39,845 nucleotides of DNA from an uncultured Eubacteriales bacterium (GCA_900546485.1 URDK01000015.1:1-39845), one strand, 5' to 3'. Numbered from the stretch's first letter, positions 25,123 to 32,833 are shown. The notes: generated by a model from the sequence alone, not told the origin. Numbers and translations: made by a program.

Positions 25123-25151
25123 TTGACAACGCGTATGGCGCAGGGTATAAT
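25123..25151 (+). promoter_or_regulatory. Perfect consensus promoter of the HAD phosphatase gene
   Basis: TTGACA (25123-25128), 17 bases, TATAAT (25146-25151). Both boxes and the spacing are ideal. Confidence 0.9.
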
Positions 25152-25171
25152 CCCAAAAGCGAGGTGAGAGC

Positions 25172-25810
25172 ATGTATAAAACCATACTGTTTGATTTCGA
25201 CGGTACCATATTTGATACAGGCGAAGGCATCATGAAGAGCGTGCAGTATTCAGCACAGGCCTTCGGTTACGATGAGCCGGATTACCGGGCGCTGCGCTGC
25301 TTCGTCGGCCCGCCGCTGGTGGAGAGCTTTATGAAGCGCTACGGCGTGGATATGGAAACGGCACGCGCCATGACGGCCAAGTACCGTGAGCGCTATTCCG
25401 TGCAGGGCCTGAACGAGTGCTCCGTATATCCCGGCGTGCCGGAGCTAGTGGAGCGGCTCAAAAAAAGCGGCCGGAAAGTCGTGGTCGCCACCGGCAAGCC
25501 CACGAAGTTCACGGTGGATATCCTCGTACGCAATGGCCTCGGCGAGCTCTTTGACGACGTGCTCGGCAGCGAGTTCGACGGCACGAGGGGCCAGAAATGG
25601 GAGGTCATCTCCGAGCTGCTCGAGCGCTACGGCTCCGAAGGGGCTGTAATGGTCGGCGACCGTGACAATGATGTCAAGGGCGCGAAAAAGTGCTCCATTC
25701 CCTGCATAGGCGTCTCCTGGGGCTACGCCGAGCCTGGCGAGCTGCTCTCCGCTGGGGCTATATATCTTGCTGAGACAGTGGATGAGCTGGAAAATATCTT
25801 AATAAGATAG
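25172..25810 (+). CDS. HAD-superfamily phosphatase (phosphoglycolate phosphatase-like)
   Basis: A 212-residue subfamily IA HAD hydrolase. Motif I DFDGT (residues 8-12, catalytic Asp pair), motif II in VVVATGKP, motif III Lys in TRGQKWE, and motif IV GDRDND are all present. A helical cap lies between motifs I and II. Such enzymes dephosphorylate small phosphates; phosphoglycolate, pyrophosphate and nucleotides are all possible. ATG 25172 follows GAGGTGAG. The last codons carry the palindrome that recurs in the dinB promoter. Confidence 0.88.
   Translation: MYKTILFDFDGTIFDTGEGIMKSVQYSAQAFGYDEPDYRALRCFVGPPLVESFMKRYGVDMETARAMTAKYRERYSVQGLNECSVYPGVPELVERLKKSGRKVVVATGKPTKFTVDILVRNGLGELFDDVLGSEFDGTRGQKWEVISELLERYGSEGAVMVGDRDNDVKGAKKCSIPCIGVSWGYAEPGELLSAGAIYLAETVDELENILIR
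25795..25809. repeat. TATCTTA/TAAGATA palindrome at the end of the HAD gene
   Basis: TATCTTA-A-TAAGATA overlaps the last codons and stop of the HAD gene. The half-site TAAGATAG recurs at 25833-25840 and inverted at 25846-25853 in the dinB promoter. Confidence 0.5.
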
Positions 25811-25817
25811 TTTATGC

Positions 25818-25846
25818 TTGACTCTATCCGTATAAGATAGTAATAT
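25818..25846 (+). promoter_or_regulatory. dinB promoter giving a leaderless transcript
   Basis: TTGACT (25818-25823), 17 bases, TAATAT (25841-25846). The ATG of dinB begins only 7 bases after the -10 box, so transcription should start at or within a base or two of the start codon. No SD is present. Confidence 0.7.
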
Positions 25847-25861
25847 ATCTTATATGGATAG
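25824..25861. promoter_or_regulatory. 38-bp dyad covering the dinB promoter and start codon
   Basis: CTATCCGTATAAGATA (25824-25839) and TATCTTATATGGATAG (25846-25861) are inverted repeats with one mismatch and a 6-base centre that includes most of the -10. A repressor bound here would cover the whole promoter. It does not resemble the Firmicute LexA box. Confidence 0.65.
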
Positions 25862-27089
25862 GGTCATTTTACATTCGGATATCAATGCCTGCTACGCCAG
25901 TGTGGAGCTGTTGTTTCAGCCGGAGCTGAGGGGCAGACCCGTGGTCGTGGGCGGGGACGAGGAGCGGCGTCACGGCATAGTCCTGGCCAAGACTGAGGAG
26001 GCAAAGAGGGCCGGGGTAAGGACGGGAATGACGCTGTGGCAGGCGCGGAGCCTGTGTCCCGAGCTCGTCGTCGTCCCGCCGCACTTCGACAGGTACATTC
26101 ACTACTCACGAGAGGTGCAGCGAATCTACTCGGAGTACACGGACCGGCGGGAGCCCTTCGGCATAGATGAGAGCTGGCTGGATATCACGGGCTGTCTGCG
26201 CGCCGGCGAGGGCGAGCGCGCGGCGCGGGAGATAGGTGCGCGGGTGAAGCGTGAGCTGGGATTGACGGTCAGCGTCGGCGTATCGTGGAACAAGGTGTTT
26301 GCCAAGCTGGGCTCGGACTACAAAAAGCCCGACGCCGTGACGGTCATAGACCGCAGCAACTTCCGGGATATCGTCTGGCCGCTGCCGGCGGAGGAGCTGC
26401 TGTTCGTCGGCCGCTCGACGCGTGTGCGCCTCGCCGCGCTCGGCATACACACGATAGGAGACATCGCACGGACGGAGGAACGGGTGCTCAAGCTCCGGCT
26501 CGGAAAGATGGGGGAGGTGCTGTATGCCTACGCAAACGGTCTGGACAATTCCCCCGTGCTTCGCGAGGGCGAATATGCCCCGGCCAAGAGCGTGGGCAAC
26601 GGCACAACCACGCCTCGGGATATGCATTCCCTGGAGGACGCCATGCCCGTGGTCGTGAGCCTCTGCGAGTGCGTGGGCGCGCGGCTGCGGCGCATAGGTA
26701 TGCGCGCGGGCGTACTGACTTTGGAGCTGCGCTCTCCGGAGCTCCATTGGATAAGCCACCGCCGCCGACTGGAGCTGCCCACGGACTGCGACCGGGAGCT
26801 GGTGAGCACCGCGCTCTCGCTGCTGGGAGAGGCGCACAGCTGGCCGGCGCCGCTTCGCAGTCTGGCCGTGCGCGCTGAGGAGCTCGTGCCCGCCGCCGCG
26901 CCCGAACAGCTCGACATGTTCACAGACCGGGCCGATATCGAGCGCCAGCGCCGCCTCGATGCCGCCGTGGACCGTCTGCGGGGCCGCTTCGGCGCGGGCT
27001 CCGTGCTCCGCGGCGCCGTGTTCGCAGACCCTTCGATGGCCGTCCCGCCCGCGCAGGAGGAGTTCGCCTTCGTGCGGAAACTTGGATAA
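25854..27089 (+). CDS. dinB: DNA polymerase IV (Y-family)
   Basis: A 411-residue translesion polymerase. The catalytic carboxylates lie in HSDIN (Asp9) and DESWLD (Asp105, Glu106); the steric gate is probably Tyr14 in ACYASVE. The palm/fingers, helix-hairpin-helix (LPAEELLFVGRSTRVRLAALGIHTIGDIA) and little-finger domains are all present. QLDMF (352-356) is a beta-clamp binding motif. The tail after it (about 55 residues) is Arg-rich and longer than in E. coli DinB. It has no SD and appears leaderless, under a large dyad unlike LexA boxes, so SOS control is not evident. Confidence 0.92.
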   Translation: MDRVILHSDINACYASVELLFQPELRGRPVVVGGDEERRHGIVLAKTEEAKRAGVRTGMTLWQARSLCPELVVVPPHFDRYIHYSREVQRIYSEYTDRREPFGIDESWLDITGCLRAGEGERAAREIGARVKRELGLTVSVGVSWNKVFAKLGSDYKKPDAVTVIDRSNFRDIVWPLPAEELLFVGRSTRVRLAALGIHTIGDIARTEERVLKLRLGKMGEVLYAYANGLDNSPVLREGEYAPAKSVGNGTTTPRDMHSLEDAMPVVVSLCECVGARLRRIGMRAGVLTLELRSPELHWISHRRRLELPTDCDRELVSTALSLLGEAHSWPAPLRSLAVRAEELVPAAAPEQLDMFTDRADIERQRRLDAAVDRLRGRFGAGSVLRGAVFADPSMAVPPAQEEFAFVRKLG

Positions 27090-27094
27090 GGTAC

Positions 27095-27123
27095 TTGACA
27101 GAAGCGGAAGTGTGCTATATTAT
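27095..27123 (+). promoter_or_regulatory. Promoter of the SPFH-RHH operon
   Basis: TTGACA (27095-27100), 17 bases, TATTAT (27118-27123). Confidence 0.75.
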
Positions 27124-27125
27124 GA

Positions 27126-27144
27126 TGATATCATTTTGATATCA
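27126..27144. promoter_or_regulatory. Twin TGATATCA operators
   Basis: Two perfect TGATATCA palindromes (27126-27133 and 27137-27144) are 11 bp apart, one helical turn, between the -10 and the SD of the SPFH gene. They look like a cooperative repressor site. The RHH protein encoded at the end of the operon is an obvious candidate binder. Confidence 0.6.
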
Positions 27145-27159
27145 AGGAGATAGAGAAAA

Positions 27160-28179
27160 ATGAAAAACACCGACATACAGGAGCGGGTGCTCCAGCCCGC
27201 GAACGGGCTACCGGTACTTATACTTGAGCTGGTGCTGATAGTTGTATCAGTGCTGCTGATGATAGGCGGCGTGGTGCTGATGAGCTGGAGCCCGCTGTTC
27301 GGCGTGCTGGCCATTATAGTGGGGCCGATACTGCTGATTGCGGACTGCATCTGCTTTGCGGGGCTCAAGTCGGTGCGCCCGAACGAGGCGCTGGTGCTGA
27401 CGCTGTTCGGCAGCTATCATGGCACGGTGAAGGAGCCGGGCTTTTACTTCGTGAACCCCTTCTGCTCGGCGGTGAGCCCGGCCTATGACAAGGCTGCGGC
27501 GGAGGCGATGAAGAAGGCGAAGGAGGCGGACGCGCACAGCGCGGCGAACATGTCCTCCTCCGCGATAACGACGCGCCGCCGCGTGTCGCTCAAGACAATG
27601 ACGCTGGACAACGGCCGTCAGAAGGTGAACGACGTGCTGGGCAACCCCATCATCATCGGCGCGGTGGTCATCTGGCGCGTGGTGGACCCGACGCGGGCCG
27701 TGTTCTGCGTGGAGGACTATCCGTCGTTCCTCTCCATCCAGACGGACTCGACGATACGCAACATCGCGCGGCTGTATCCCTACGACATCTTCGACGAGGA
27801 CGAGGACGACGCCTCGAGCGAGAAGTCTCTGCGCGGCAGCTCCCTTGAGATAGCCGAGAGCATGAAGGCGGAGCTTCAAAAGCGCGTCGAGGAGGCAGGA
27901 ATTGTGGTCGAGGAGGTGCGGATAACGCATCTGGCGTACGCCGAGGAGATAGCGGCGGCCATGCTCCAGCGCCAGCAGGCGGCGGCAATAATCGCGGCGC
28001 GGCAGAAGATAGTTGACGGCGCCGTGGGCATGGTGAAGATGGCGATAGACCGTCTCGGTGAGGACGAGGTCGTGGTGCTTGACGAGGAGCGCAAGGCGGC
28101 TATGGTGTCGAATCTGCTGGTCGTGCTCTGCGGCAACCGCGACGCGCAGCCCGTCGTGAACAGCGGGTCGATATATTGA
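27160..28179 (+). CDS. SPFH/band-7 domain membrane protein
   Basis: A 339-residue protein. Two N-terminal hydrophobic segments (about 19-41 and 44-68, ILELVLIVVSVLLMIGGVVLM, then a second) form an anchor. The SPFH domain follows with VRPNEALVLTLFGSYHGTVKEPGFYFVNPF (about 73-102) and VVIWRVVDPTRAVFCVEDYPSFL, then a helical coiled-coil tail (EEIAAAMLQRQQAAAIIAARQKIV) for oligomerisation. SPFH proteins form large rings that scaffold membrane microdomains or proteases. ATG 27160 follows AAGGAGATAG. An RHH gene overlaps its stop. Confidence 0.88.
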   Translation: MKNTDIQERVLQPANGLPVLILELVLIVVSVLLMIGGVVLMSWSPLFGVLAIIVGPILLIADCICFAGLKSVRPNEALVLTLFGSYHGTVKEPGFYFVNPFCSAVSPAYDKAAAEAMKKAKEADAHSAANMSSSAITTRRRVSLKTMTLDNGRQKVNDVLGNPIIIGAVVIWRVVDPTRAVFCVEDYPSFLSIQTDSTIRNIARLYPYDIFDEDEDDASSEKSLRGSSLEIAESMKAELQKRVEEAGIVVEEVRITHLAYAEEIAAAMLQRQQAAAIIAARQKIVDGAVGMVKMAIDRLGEDEVVVLDEERKAAMVSNLLVVLCGNRDAQPVVNSGSIY

Positions 28180-28445
28180 TGCCGGGCGAGAAGCTGACGC
28201 CGGAGGCGCGCGAGGCGGCCCTGCGCGAACGGCTGGAGCGCATAGAGGCGCTCGAGCGCGAGATCAAGGAGCGCGAGCGCGCCGTTAAGGCGAAGGAGGG
28301 TGCGAAAAAGCAGATAGTCCTCCGCCTGTCTCCGACGCTGTGGGACGAGATAGCCGCCTGGGCGGAGGAGGATTTCCGCTCCATAAACAGCCAGATAGAG
28401 TATCTGCTCACCTCAGCCGTCCGTGAGCGGAAGAAGAATAAATAA
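28179..28445 (+). CDS. Small protein with coiled coil and Arc-like RHH domain, 88 aa
   Basis: Residues 1-42 are a highly charged helix (EAREAALRERLERIEALEREIKERERAVKAKEG), and residues 44-85 (KKQIVLRLSPTLWDEIAAWAEEDFRSINSQIEYLLTSAV) fit an Arc/MetJ-type RHH with strand and two helices. ATG 28179 shares its A with the SPFH stop (TGATG), so translation is coupled; an in-frame TTG one codon earlier is less likely. SPFH genes followed by an Arc-like gene are, as I recall, a repeated arrangement in Firmicutes. It may repress the operon through the TGATATCA pair. Confidence 0.75.
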   Translation: MPGEKLTPEAREAALRERLERIEALEREIKERERAVKAKEGAKKQIVLRLSPTLWDEIAAWAEEDFRSINSQIEYLLTSAVRERKKNK

Positions 28446-28446
28446 A

Positions 28447-28500
28447 ATCCGCCGAAGCGGATGGGACCAAAGGGGGGAAGCCTGCAGGGGCTTCCCCCTT
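28447..28500 (+). terminator. Two stem-loops after the SPFH-RHH operon
   Basis: ATCCGC-CGAA-GCGGAT (28447-28462) is followed by a stem of GGGGGAAGCC with GGCTTCCCCC (28473-28498). No clear T-run follows, so termination may be partial. Confidence 0.5.
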
Positions 28501-28608
28501 CCTGCATCCCTGCGTGTAAAAAGCACCATCGACAAAAGGTCTACAGCTGTGTTAAACTGTCAGGGAACAAAGCATGGCTCACAGCGTCTAAAAACGGGGT
28601 GCGGCCTT

Positions 28609-29601
28609 ATGAAACTGTTGATCCTCAACGCCTTCGCCCATTTCCTGACTGACGCCGTCTGCGCGGCGGCGCTGTTCGGTCCGATAGCGGCTGCGGGCGG
28701 GGATTTCTCGTTTGCCTTGATCATATATAATACCGTCGCTTTCACGGCGCAGTGCGTTGCGGGAATGCTCATGGACGCGCTCAGGAGGCACGAGCGGCTC
28801 GCGGCGCTCGGACTGGCTGTGTGTGCTCTCGGCGCGCTGCTGCCTCTGCCGGGGCTAGCCGCGGCGGCGCTCGTGGGTCTGGGAAATTGTATTTTCCACG
28901 TCGCGGGCGGAACCGTGACGCTCAAGGGTTCCTCAAGCGCCGGGCCGCTGGGCGTGTTTGTAGCGCCCGGAGCCGTTGGGCTCGCGCTGGGGACTCTCTG
29001 GCCCGGGCTCAGGCTATGGCTCTGTGCCGCGGCATTGGCAGCTGCCTCAGTCATGTGGCTGGCAGCCCGTGGAGAGCCGGAACTCAAGCGCCTCAAACCG
29101 GGCAGGCACGTGCCCTGGGGCGCCGTCGCCGCGCTGACGCTTGCTGTTGCAGTGCGCGCGATAGGCGGCTGTGCGGCGGAATTCCCCTGGAAGACAGGGG
29201 CGGCCATGAGCCTTGTTACGGCGCTTTTCGTATTTGCGGGCAAGAGCCTCGGCGGCCTGGTCTGCGATAAAGCAGGTCCGACGCGGACCGCGCTCATATC
29301 CATACCTGCCGCAGCGGTGCTGACGGCCTTTTGCGCCGCTTGGGCAGCTCCGGCGCTTGCCGGGCAGCTGCTCGTCAACCTGACCATGCCCGTCACGCTC
29401 TGGCTTATCTACCGCGCCATGCCGGACAGCCCCGGTTTTGCCTTCGGCCTTGCTGCGGCGGCGCTCTGGCCGGGAACGCTTGCCGGTCAGCTCATAAGCC
29501 TCACGGGCGCCTGGAACAGCGTGCTTATAGTAGCTTCCTTCGCCGCGGGACTCGCGGCCATAATATACGCAGAAAAGAAACTATCGGAGGTGCCGGTATG
29601 A
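28609..29601 (+). CDS. Polytopic membrane protein, reduced MFS-like transporter
   Basis: A 330-residue protein with about ten hydrophobic segments, Ala/Leu/Gly-rich. Local features recall the major facilitator superfamily: a conserved-looking loop MDALRRHERLAALGL after TM2 and GKSLGGLVCDKAGPTRTA after a later TM. It is shorter than usual 12-TM members (about 400). ATG 28609 follows GGGGTG at 7 bases. Only a weak promoter candidate (TCGACA, 18 bases, TAAACT near 28529-28558) is seen upstream. It is first in a chain of five genes, each overlapping the next by four bases. Substrate unknown. Confidence 0.65.
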   Translation: MKLLILNAFAHFLTDAVCAAALFGPIAAAGGDFSFALIIYNTVAFTAQCVAGMLMDALRRHERLAALGLAVCALGALLPLPGLAAAALVGLGNCIFHVAGGTVTLKGSSSAGPLGVFVAPGAVGLALGTLWPGLRLWLCAAALAAASVMWLAARGEPELKRLKPGRHVPWGAVAALTLAVAVRAIGGCAAEFPWKTGAAMSLVTALFVFAGKSLGGLVCDKAGPTRTALISIPAAAVLTAFCAAWAAPALAGQLLVNLTMPVTLWLIYRAMPDSPGFAFGLAAAALWPGTLAGQLISLTGAWNSVLIVASFAAGLAAIIYAEKKLSEVPV

Positions 29602-29792
29602 AAAAGCTGAAAGCCATCCTCGCCGCCGCGTTCACGGCGCTGTGCCTCGCGGTACCCGCATTTGCGGATATAGCCATCGAGCCGGAGCCCACAACAGGCT
29701 CGAACGCTCCGCTCATAGCCGCCGTCGTCATAGTCGTTGCAGTGGCGGTAATACTTGTCTCGGCCTTTGCCGTCAGAAAGAAGCGCAGATGA
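29598..29792 (+). CDS. Micro-membrane protein 1: signal peptide plus TM, 64 aa
   Basis: MKKLKAILAAAF then a cleavable signal ending AFA-D (about 22/23), a short acidic/Pro outer stretch (IAIEPEPTTGSNAP), one TM helix (about 39-58) and a basic RKKRR tail. ATGA overlap with the transporter stop; GGAGG lies upstream inside the transporter gene. No known family recognised. It resembles the two following proteins in design and more loosely in sequence. Confidence 0.75.
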   Translation: MKKLKAILAAAFTALCLAVPAFADIAIEPEPTTGSNAPLIAAVVIVVAVAVILVSAFAVRKKRR

Positions 29793-30025
29793 AAAAGCTG
29801 ATCCGTATCTCACTCCTGGCGCTTGCCCTGGCGGGCTGCTTCACGCTCTTTGCCCTGGCCGACTCAGCCACGGACGCGGCCTTTGTGGTGATCGTTGGAA
29901 TACCCCTGCTGCTTGCCATCCTGGCGGTCATCGTCATCGCCGCCGCGGTCATAATCATACGCTCCGGCAAAAAAATGCGCTCGGACGGGGAGCCGCCTGA
30001 GCCTGCGAGGAGGAAAAAGAGATGA
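29789..30025 (+). CDS. Micro-membrane protein 2: signal peptide plus TM, 78 aa
   Basis: A signal-like N-terminus (MKKLIRISLLALALAGCF) ending near ALA-DS, the phrase ADSATDAAFVVIVGIPLL, a TM helix rich in Ile/Val/Ala, and a basic tail (SGKKMRSDG, then ARRKKR). Clearly paralogous to the next protein (ADVATGATFGVFIGIPLL). The Cys in LAGC could be a lipobox (alternative reading). ATGA overlap with the previous gene. Confidence 0.75.
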   Translation: MKKLIRISLLALALAGCFTLFALADSATDAAFVVIVGIPLLLAILAVIVIAAAVIIIRSGKKMRSDGEPPEPARRKKR

Positions 30026-30225
30026 AAAAGCTTCTGCGTATCCTGCCGCTTATGCTTGTCTTTGCCGCCTGCTTTATGGTCTTTGCCTTCGCCGACGTCG
30101 CCACAGGGGCGACCTTCGGCGTGTTCATCGGCATACCGCTGCTTGTCATTGTCGTGGCGGTGGTGGTTATCACAGTAGCGGTCAAGGCTCTGCGCGCACG
30201 TAAAAAGGACAGGGAGGGCAAGTGA
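30022..30225 (+). CDS. Micro-membrane protein 3: signal peptide plus TM, 67 aa
   Basis: MKKLLRILPLMLVFAACF, then AFA-DVATGATFGVFIGIPLL, a Val-rich TM helix and a basic tail (ALRARKKDREGK). Tandem paralogue of the preceding gene, with which it shares the ATGA overlap. Together the three small genes form a tandem-duplicated family of tiny envelope proteins with a minimal outer loop. Function unknown. Confidence 0.75.
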   Translation: MKKLLRILPLMLVFAACFMVFAFADVATGATFGVFIGIPLLVIVVAVVVITVAVKALRARKKDREGK

Positions 30226-30548
30226 GCCTCGAGCTGCTATGGGCGGCGCTCCTCACCGTCGCGGTCGAGACGGTGTTCCTCGCCGTTACGTACCGGCGGG
30301 ACGCGGCCTTTTTAGTGCTCTGCGCCGCGCTCAACATTGCCACCAACCTCGCGCTGAATTTACTCCTGTCCTGCCTGCCGCAGGGCGAGCTCTACTGGCT
30401 CATATACCCGCTCGAGCTTGCCGTCGTCGCCATAGAATACGCCGTATACACCTATGCCTGCGGCGGCTCGAAGAAGCTCTTTTTGCTGACCCTGGCCGCA
30501 AACGTCCTGAGTTACTGCATTGGACTGGCGTTATTCGGCCATGTCTGA
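30222..30548 (+). CDS. Four-TM membrane protein, 108 aa, unknown
   Basis: GTG start at 30222 overlapping the previous stop (GTGA). It has about four hydrophobic helices with few charges (ELLWAALLTVAVETVFLAVTY; FLVLCAALNIATNLALNLLLSCL; LIYPLELAVVAIEYAVYTYA; LFLLTLAANVLSYCIGLALF). No signal for a known family. Possibly an assembly or export partner for the small membrane proteins or the following surface protein; this is inference from the operon. Confidence 0.7.
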   Translation: MSLELLWAALLTVAVETVFLAVTYRRDAAFLVLCAALNIATNLALNLLLSCLPQGELYWLIYPLELAVVAIEYAVYTYACGGSKKLFLLTLAANVLSYCIGLALFGHV

Positions 30549-30561
30549 GAAAGGAAGAAAC

Positions 30562-32811
30562 ATGAAGAAACGTCTGCTCTGCCTCATCCTCGCCTGCCTT
30601 GTGCTGACCACCTGTGCTTTTGCCTATGGCTCCGGCACCGGCGAGGCCGTGTACACCAACCGCTGGAGCCTCGCGAGCGGCTTCACCTATGAGAATGCCT
30701 TCTCCTACAATTCCTCCGGGAGCCGCAACGAGACCTTCCTCATAGAAAACAAGCCCGGCAGCTCTATCTATCCCATAGTTCTCGCCTGCGACACCATCTA
30801 CGGGGGCATGACCATCACGCAGATGATAAGCTACGCCGAGGGACTGGGCTACAACGTCGTGGGCGCGATAAACGCCGACTTCGGCTACTGGGAGACCCGT
30901 ATCTCCTGCGGCATGGTCGTCGAGGACGGCATCTACAAGTCCTCGCCCGAGGGCAACAGCGCCATCGGCTTCACCGATGGGCGAGCCTATGCGAGCTACA
31001 AGCCGGAAGTTTACATAACGCTTGAGAACGACACGCAGGGCAGCTCGGTTACGACGACGCACCTGAACAAGACCCGCGCTGACAACGGGCTCTACCTGTA
31101 CAGCGAGTACTTCTCCACGGTATCGACCCGCACGTCGACCTCCGGCTGGTACGTGCGCATGAAGGTGCTCTCCGGTGAGATAACGCTCGACGGCGAGATG
31201 CAGCTCGAGGTGGTGGATATCATCCAGGGTGAGAAGAGCGTGCCGATAGGGGAGGGCTATGTCATCCTCACGGCCTCCGATGCCGCGGGGCAGGACGCCG
31301 CGCTCTCGAAGTTCTCGATAGGCGACCGCGTGACGCTCTCTACCGAGTGCTCCGACTCGAAGCTGGCGCAGCAGGACTGGGTCTCCGGCAGCGGCAACAT
31401 AATTGCGAAGGACGGCAAGGTGTTTGACGAGGACGGCTGGGACAGCTCCATCACCTCGACGAATCCGCGTACAGCGATAGGCATAAAGAGCGACGGTACG
31501 GTGGTGTACCTCGTCATGGATGGACGCACGACGGCCTCCAAGGGCTCTACGCTGCGTGAGCTGGCGGAGGACATGATATCGATGGGCTGCACGACCGTGG
31601 TAAACATGGACGGCGGCGGTTCCTCCACGCTGGCGCTGCGTATGCCGGGTAAGGACGGCTTCACGATAGTGAACGAGCCTTCGGACGGCTCGCTGCGCTC
31701 GGTATGCTCGTATATACTCTTTGTGACGGACAGCGCGGCCTCGGGCAGCGCGCGGAATCTGTTCATTGAACAGGACGGCGCGTACATTCTCGCGGGCAGC
31801 TCGATGGAGCTCGACTACGCGGCGACGGACAACGCGCTCAGAACAGTCGAGACCCCGAACGTGACGGCCTCGGCCTCGCGCGGGAGCGTGAGCGGGAACG
31901 TGTACACCGCCCCGGCCTCGGCGGGGACCGACACGATAAAGCTCAGCTCCGGCTCTGCCTACGGCAGCGGTACGCTGCATGTGATAACGAAGGCCGACAC
32001 TCTCAGCATCACGGACGCCGAGAGCGGCACGGCGCTGACGAGCGCGGTGCTCGAGCAGGGCGAGACGCTGAGTCTCGCGGTGAGCGCGAAGTATCTGCTG
32101 CGCGATGTGTACATGAACCCGGAGGACGTGACGTATTCGGTTAGCGGCAGTATCGGCACTATAACAAAGGACGGCCTGTTCACGGCGACCGGCGCTCCGG
32201 GCGCTGAGGGCACGATAACCGTAGCCGCGGCGGGAATAACGGCCGAGGTGACGGTGAAGCTGGACACTGAGTTTGCAGACATGAACGGGCACTGGGCTGA
32301 GAGCTATGTCAAGGCCCTGTACAAGGACGGCATCGTAACGGGCATAACTGACACTGAGTTTGGGCCCGACCTGTCTATGAAGCGCTGTGACTTCGTGCTG
32401 ATGCTGTACCGCGCGGTTGGTTCTCCGAGCGTGTCTGAGCGCTCCGGATTCACGGACGTGCCGGACAGCGCGTATTACGCCACCGCGGTAGCTTGGGCTT
32501 ATGCCAACGGTATAACCGACGGCAAGGGCGAAGGCACATTTGCCCCGTCCGATACGCTGACGCGCCAGGAGGGCTTCACCTTCCTGTACAGGGCGCTGAA
32601 GACGCTGGGCGTGAGCTATACGGATGCGGATGCCTCGCAGCTGGATAGGTTCCCGGACGCCTCGTCCGTGGCGAGCTGGGCGCAGACGCCAACGGCTACT
32701 CTGATAGCTCTGGGCGTGGTCGAAGGCAGCGACAGCGGCCTTATCCCGACCAGCAGCCTGACCCGCGCGCAGATGGCCAAGATGCTGCAAACCGCCCGCG
32801 AACTGGCCTGA
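30562..32811 (+). CDS. Secreted NAGPA-domain protein with three SLH domains
   Basis: A 749-residue surface protein. A signal peptide (MKKRLLCLILACLVLTTCAFA) is followed by a phosphodiester glycosidase (NAGPA) domain with the hallmark NMDGGGSST at about 348-356 and NPRTAIGI before it. An Ig/Big_2-like strand-rich region follows (about 400-565), then three SLH repeats from about 571, 629 and 696 (FADMNGHWAESYVKALY; FTDVPDSAYYATAVAWAY; the last more divergent). SLH domains hold proteins on secondary wall polymer, and NAGPA domains cleave sugar phosphodiesters. ATG 30562 follows AAAGGAAG. It ends the micro-membrane operon, 13 bases after the four-TM gene. Confidence 0.9.
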   Translation: MKKRLLCLILACLVLTTCAFAYGSGTGEAVYTNRWSLASGFTYENAFSYNSSGSRNETFLIENKPGSSIYPIVLACDTIYGGMTITQMISYAEGLGYNVVGAINADFGYWETRISCGMVVEDGIYKSSPEGNSAIGFTDGRAYASYKPEVYITLENDTQGSSVTTTHLNKTRADNGLYLYSEYFSTVSTRTSTSGWYVRMKVLSGEITLDGEMQLEVVDIIQGEKSVPIGEGYVILTASDAAGQDAALSKFSIGDRVTLSTECSDSKLAQQDWVSGSGNIIAKDGKVFDEDGWDSSITSTNPRTAIGIKSDGTVVYLVMDGRTTASKGSTLRELAEDMISMGCTTVVNMDGGGSSTLALRMPGKDGFTIVNEPSDGSLRSVCSYILFVTDSAASGSARNLFIEQDGAYILAGSSMELDYAATDNALRTVETPNVTASASRGSVSGNVYTAPASAGTDTIKLSSGSAYGSGTLHVITKADTLSITDAESGTALTSAVLEQGETLSLAVSAKYLLRDVYMNPEDVTYSVSGSIGTITKDGLFTATGAPGAEGTITVAAAGITAEVTVKLDTEFADMNGHWAESYVKALYKDGIVTGITDTEFGPDLSMKRCDFVLMLYRAVGSPSVSERSGFTDVPDSAYYATAVAWAYANGITDGKGEGTFAPSDTLTRQEGFTFLYRALKTLGVSYTDADASQLDRFPDASSVASWAQTPTATLIALGVVEGSDSGLIPTSSLTRAQMAKMLQTARELA

Positions 32812-32833
32812 GTGCGGACGGAAAGTAAAAGAG

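Noticed and set aside
25811..25861. LexA (SOS) box for dinB
   Set aside because: No CGAAC-N4-GTTCG pattern is present; the dyad is AT-rich and of a different sequence.
29789..30225. Bacteriocin or toxin-antitoxin reading of the micro-membrane genes
   Set aside because: No immunity pair, leader with double-Gly, or antisense RNA is visible, and the operon context is envelope-like. Not excluded, but unsupported.
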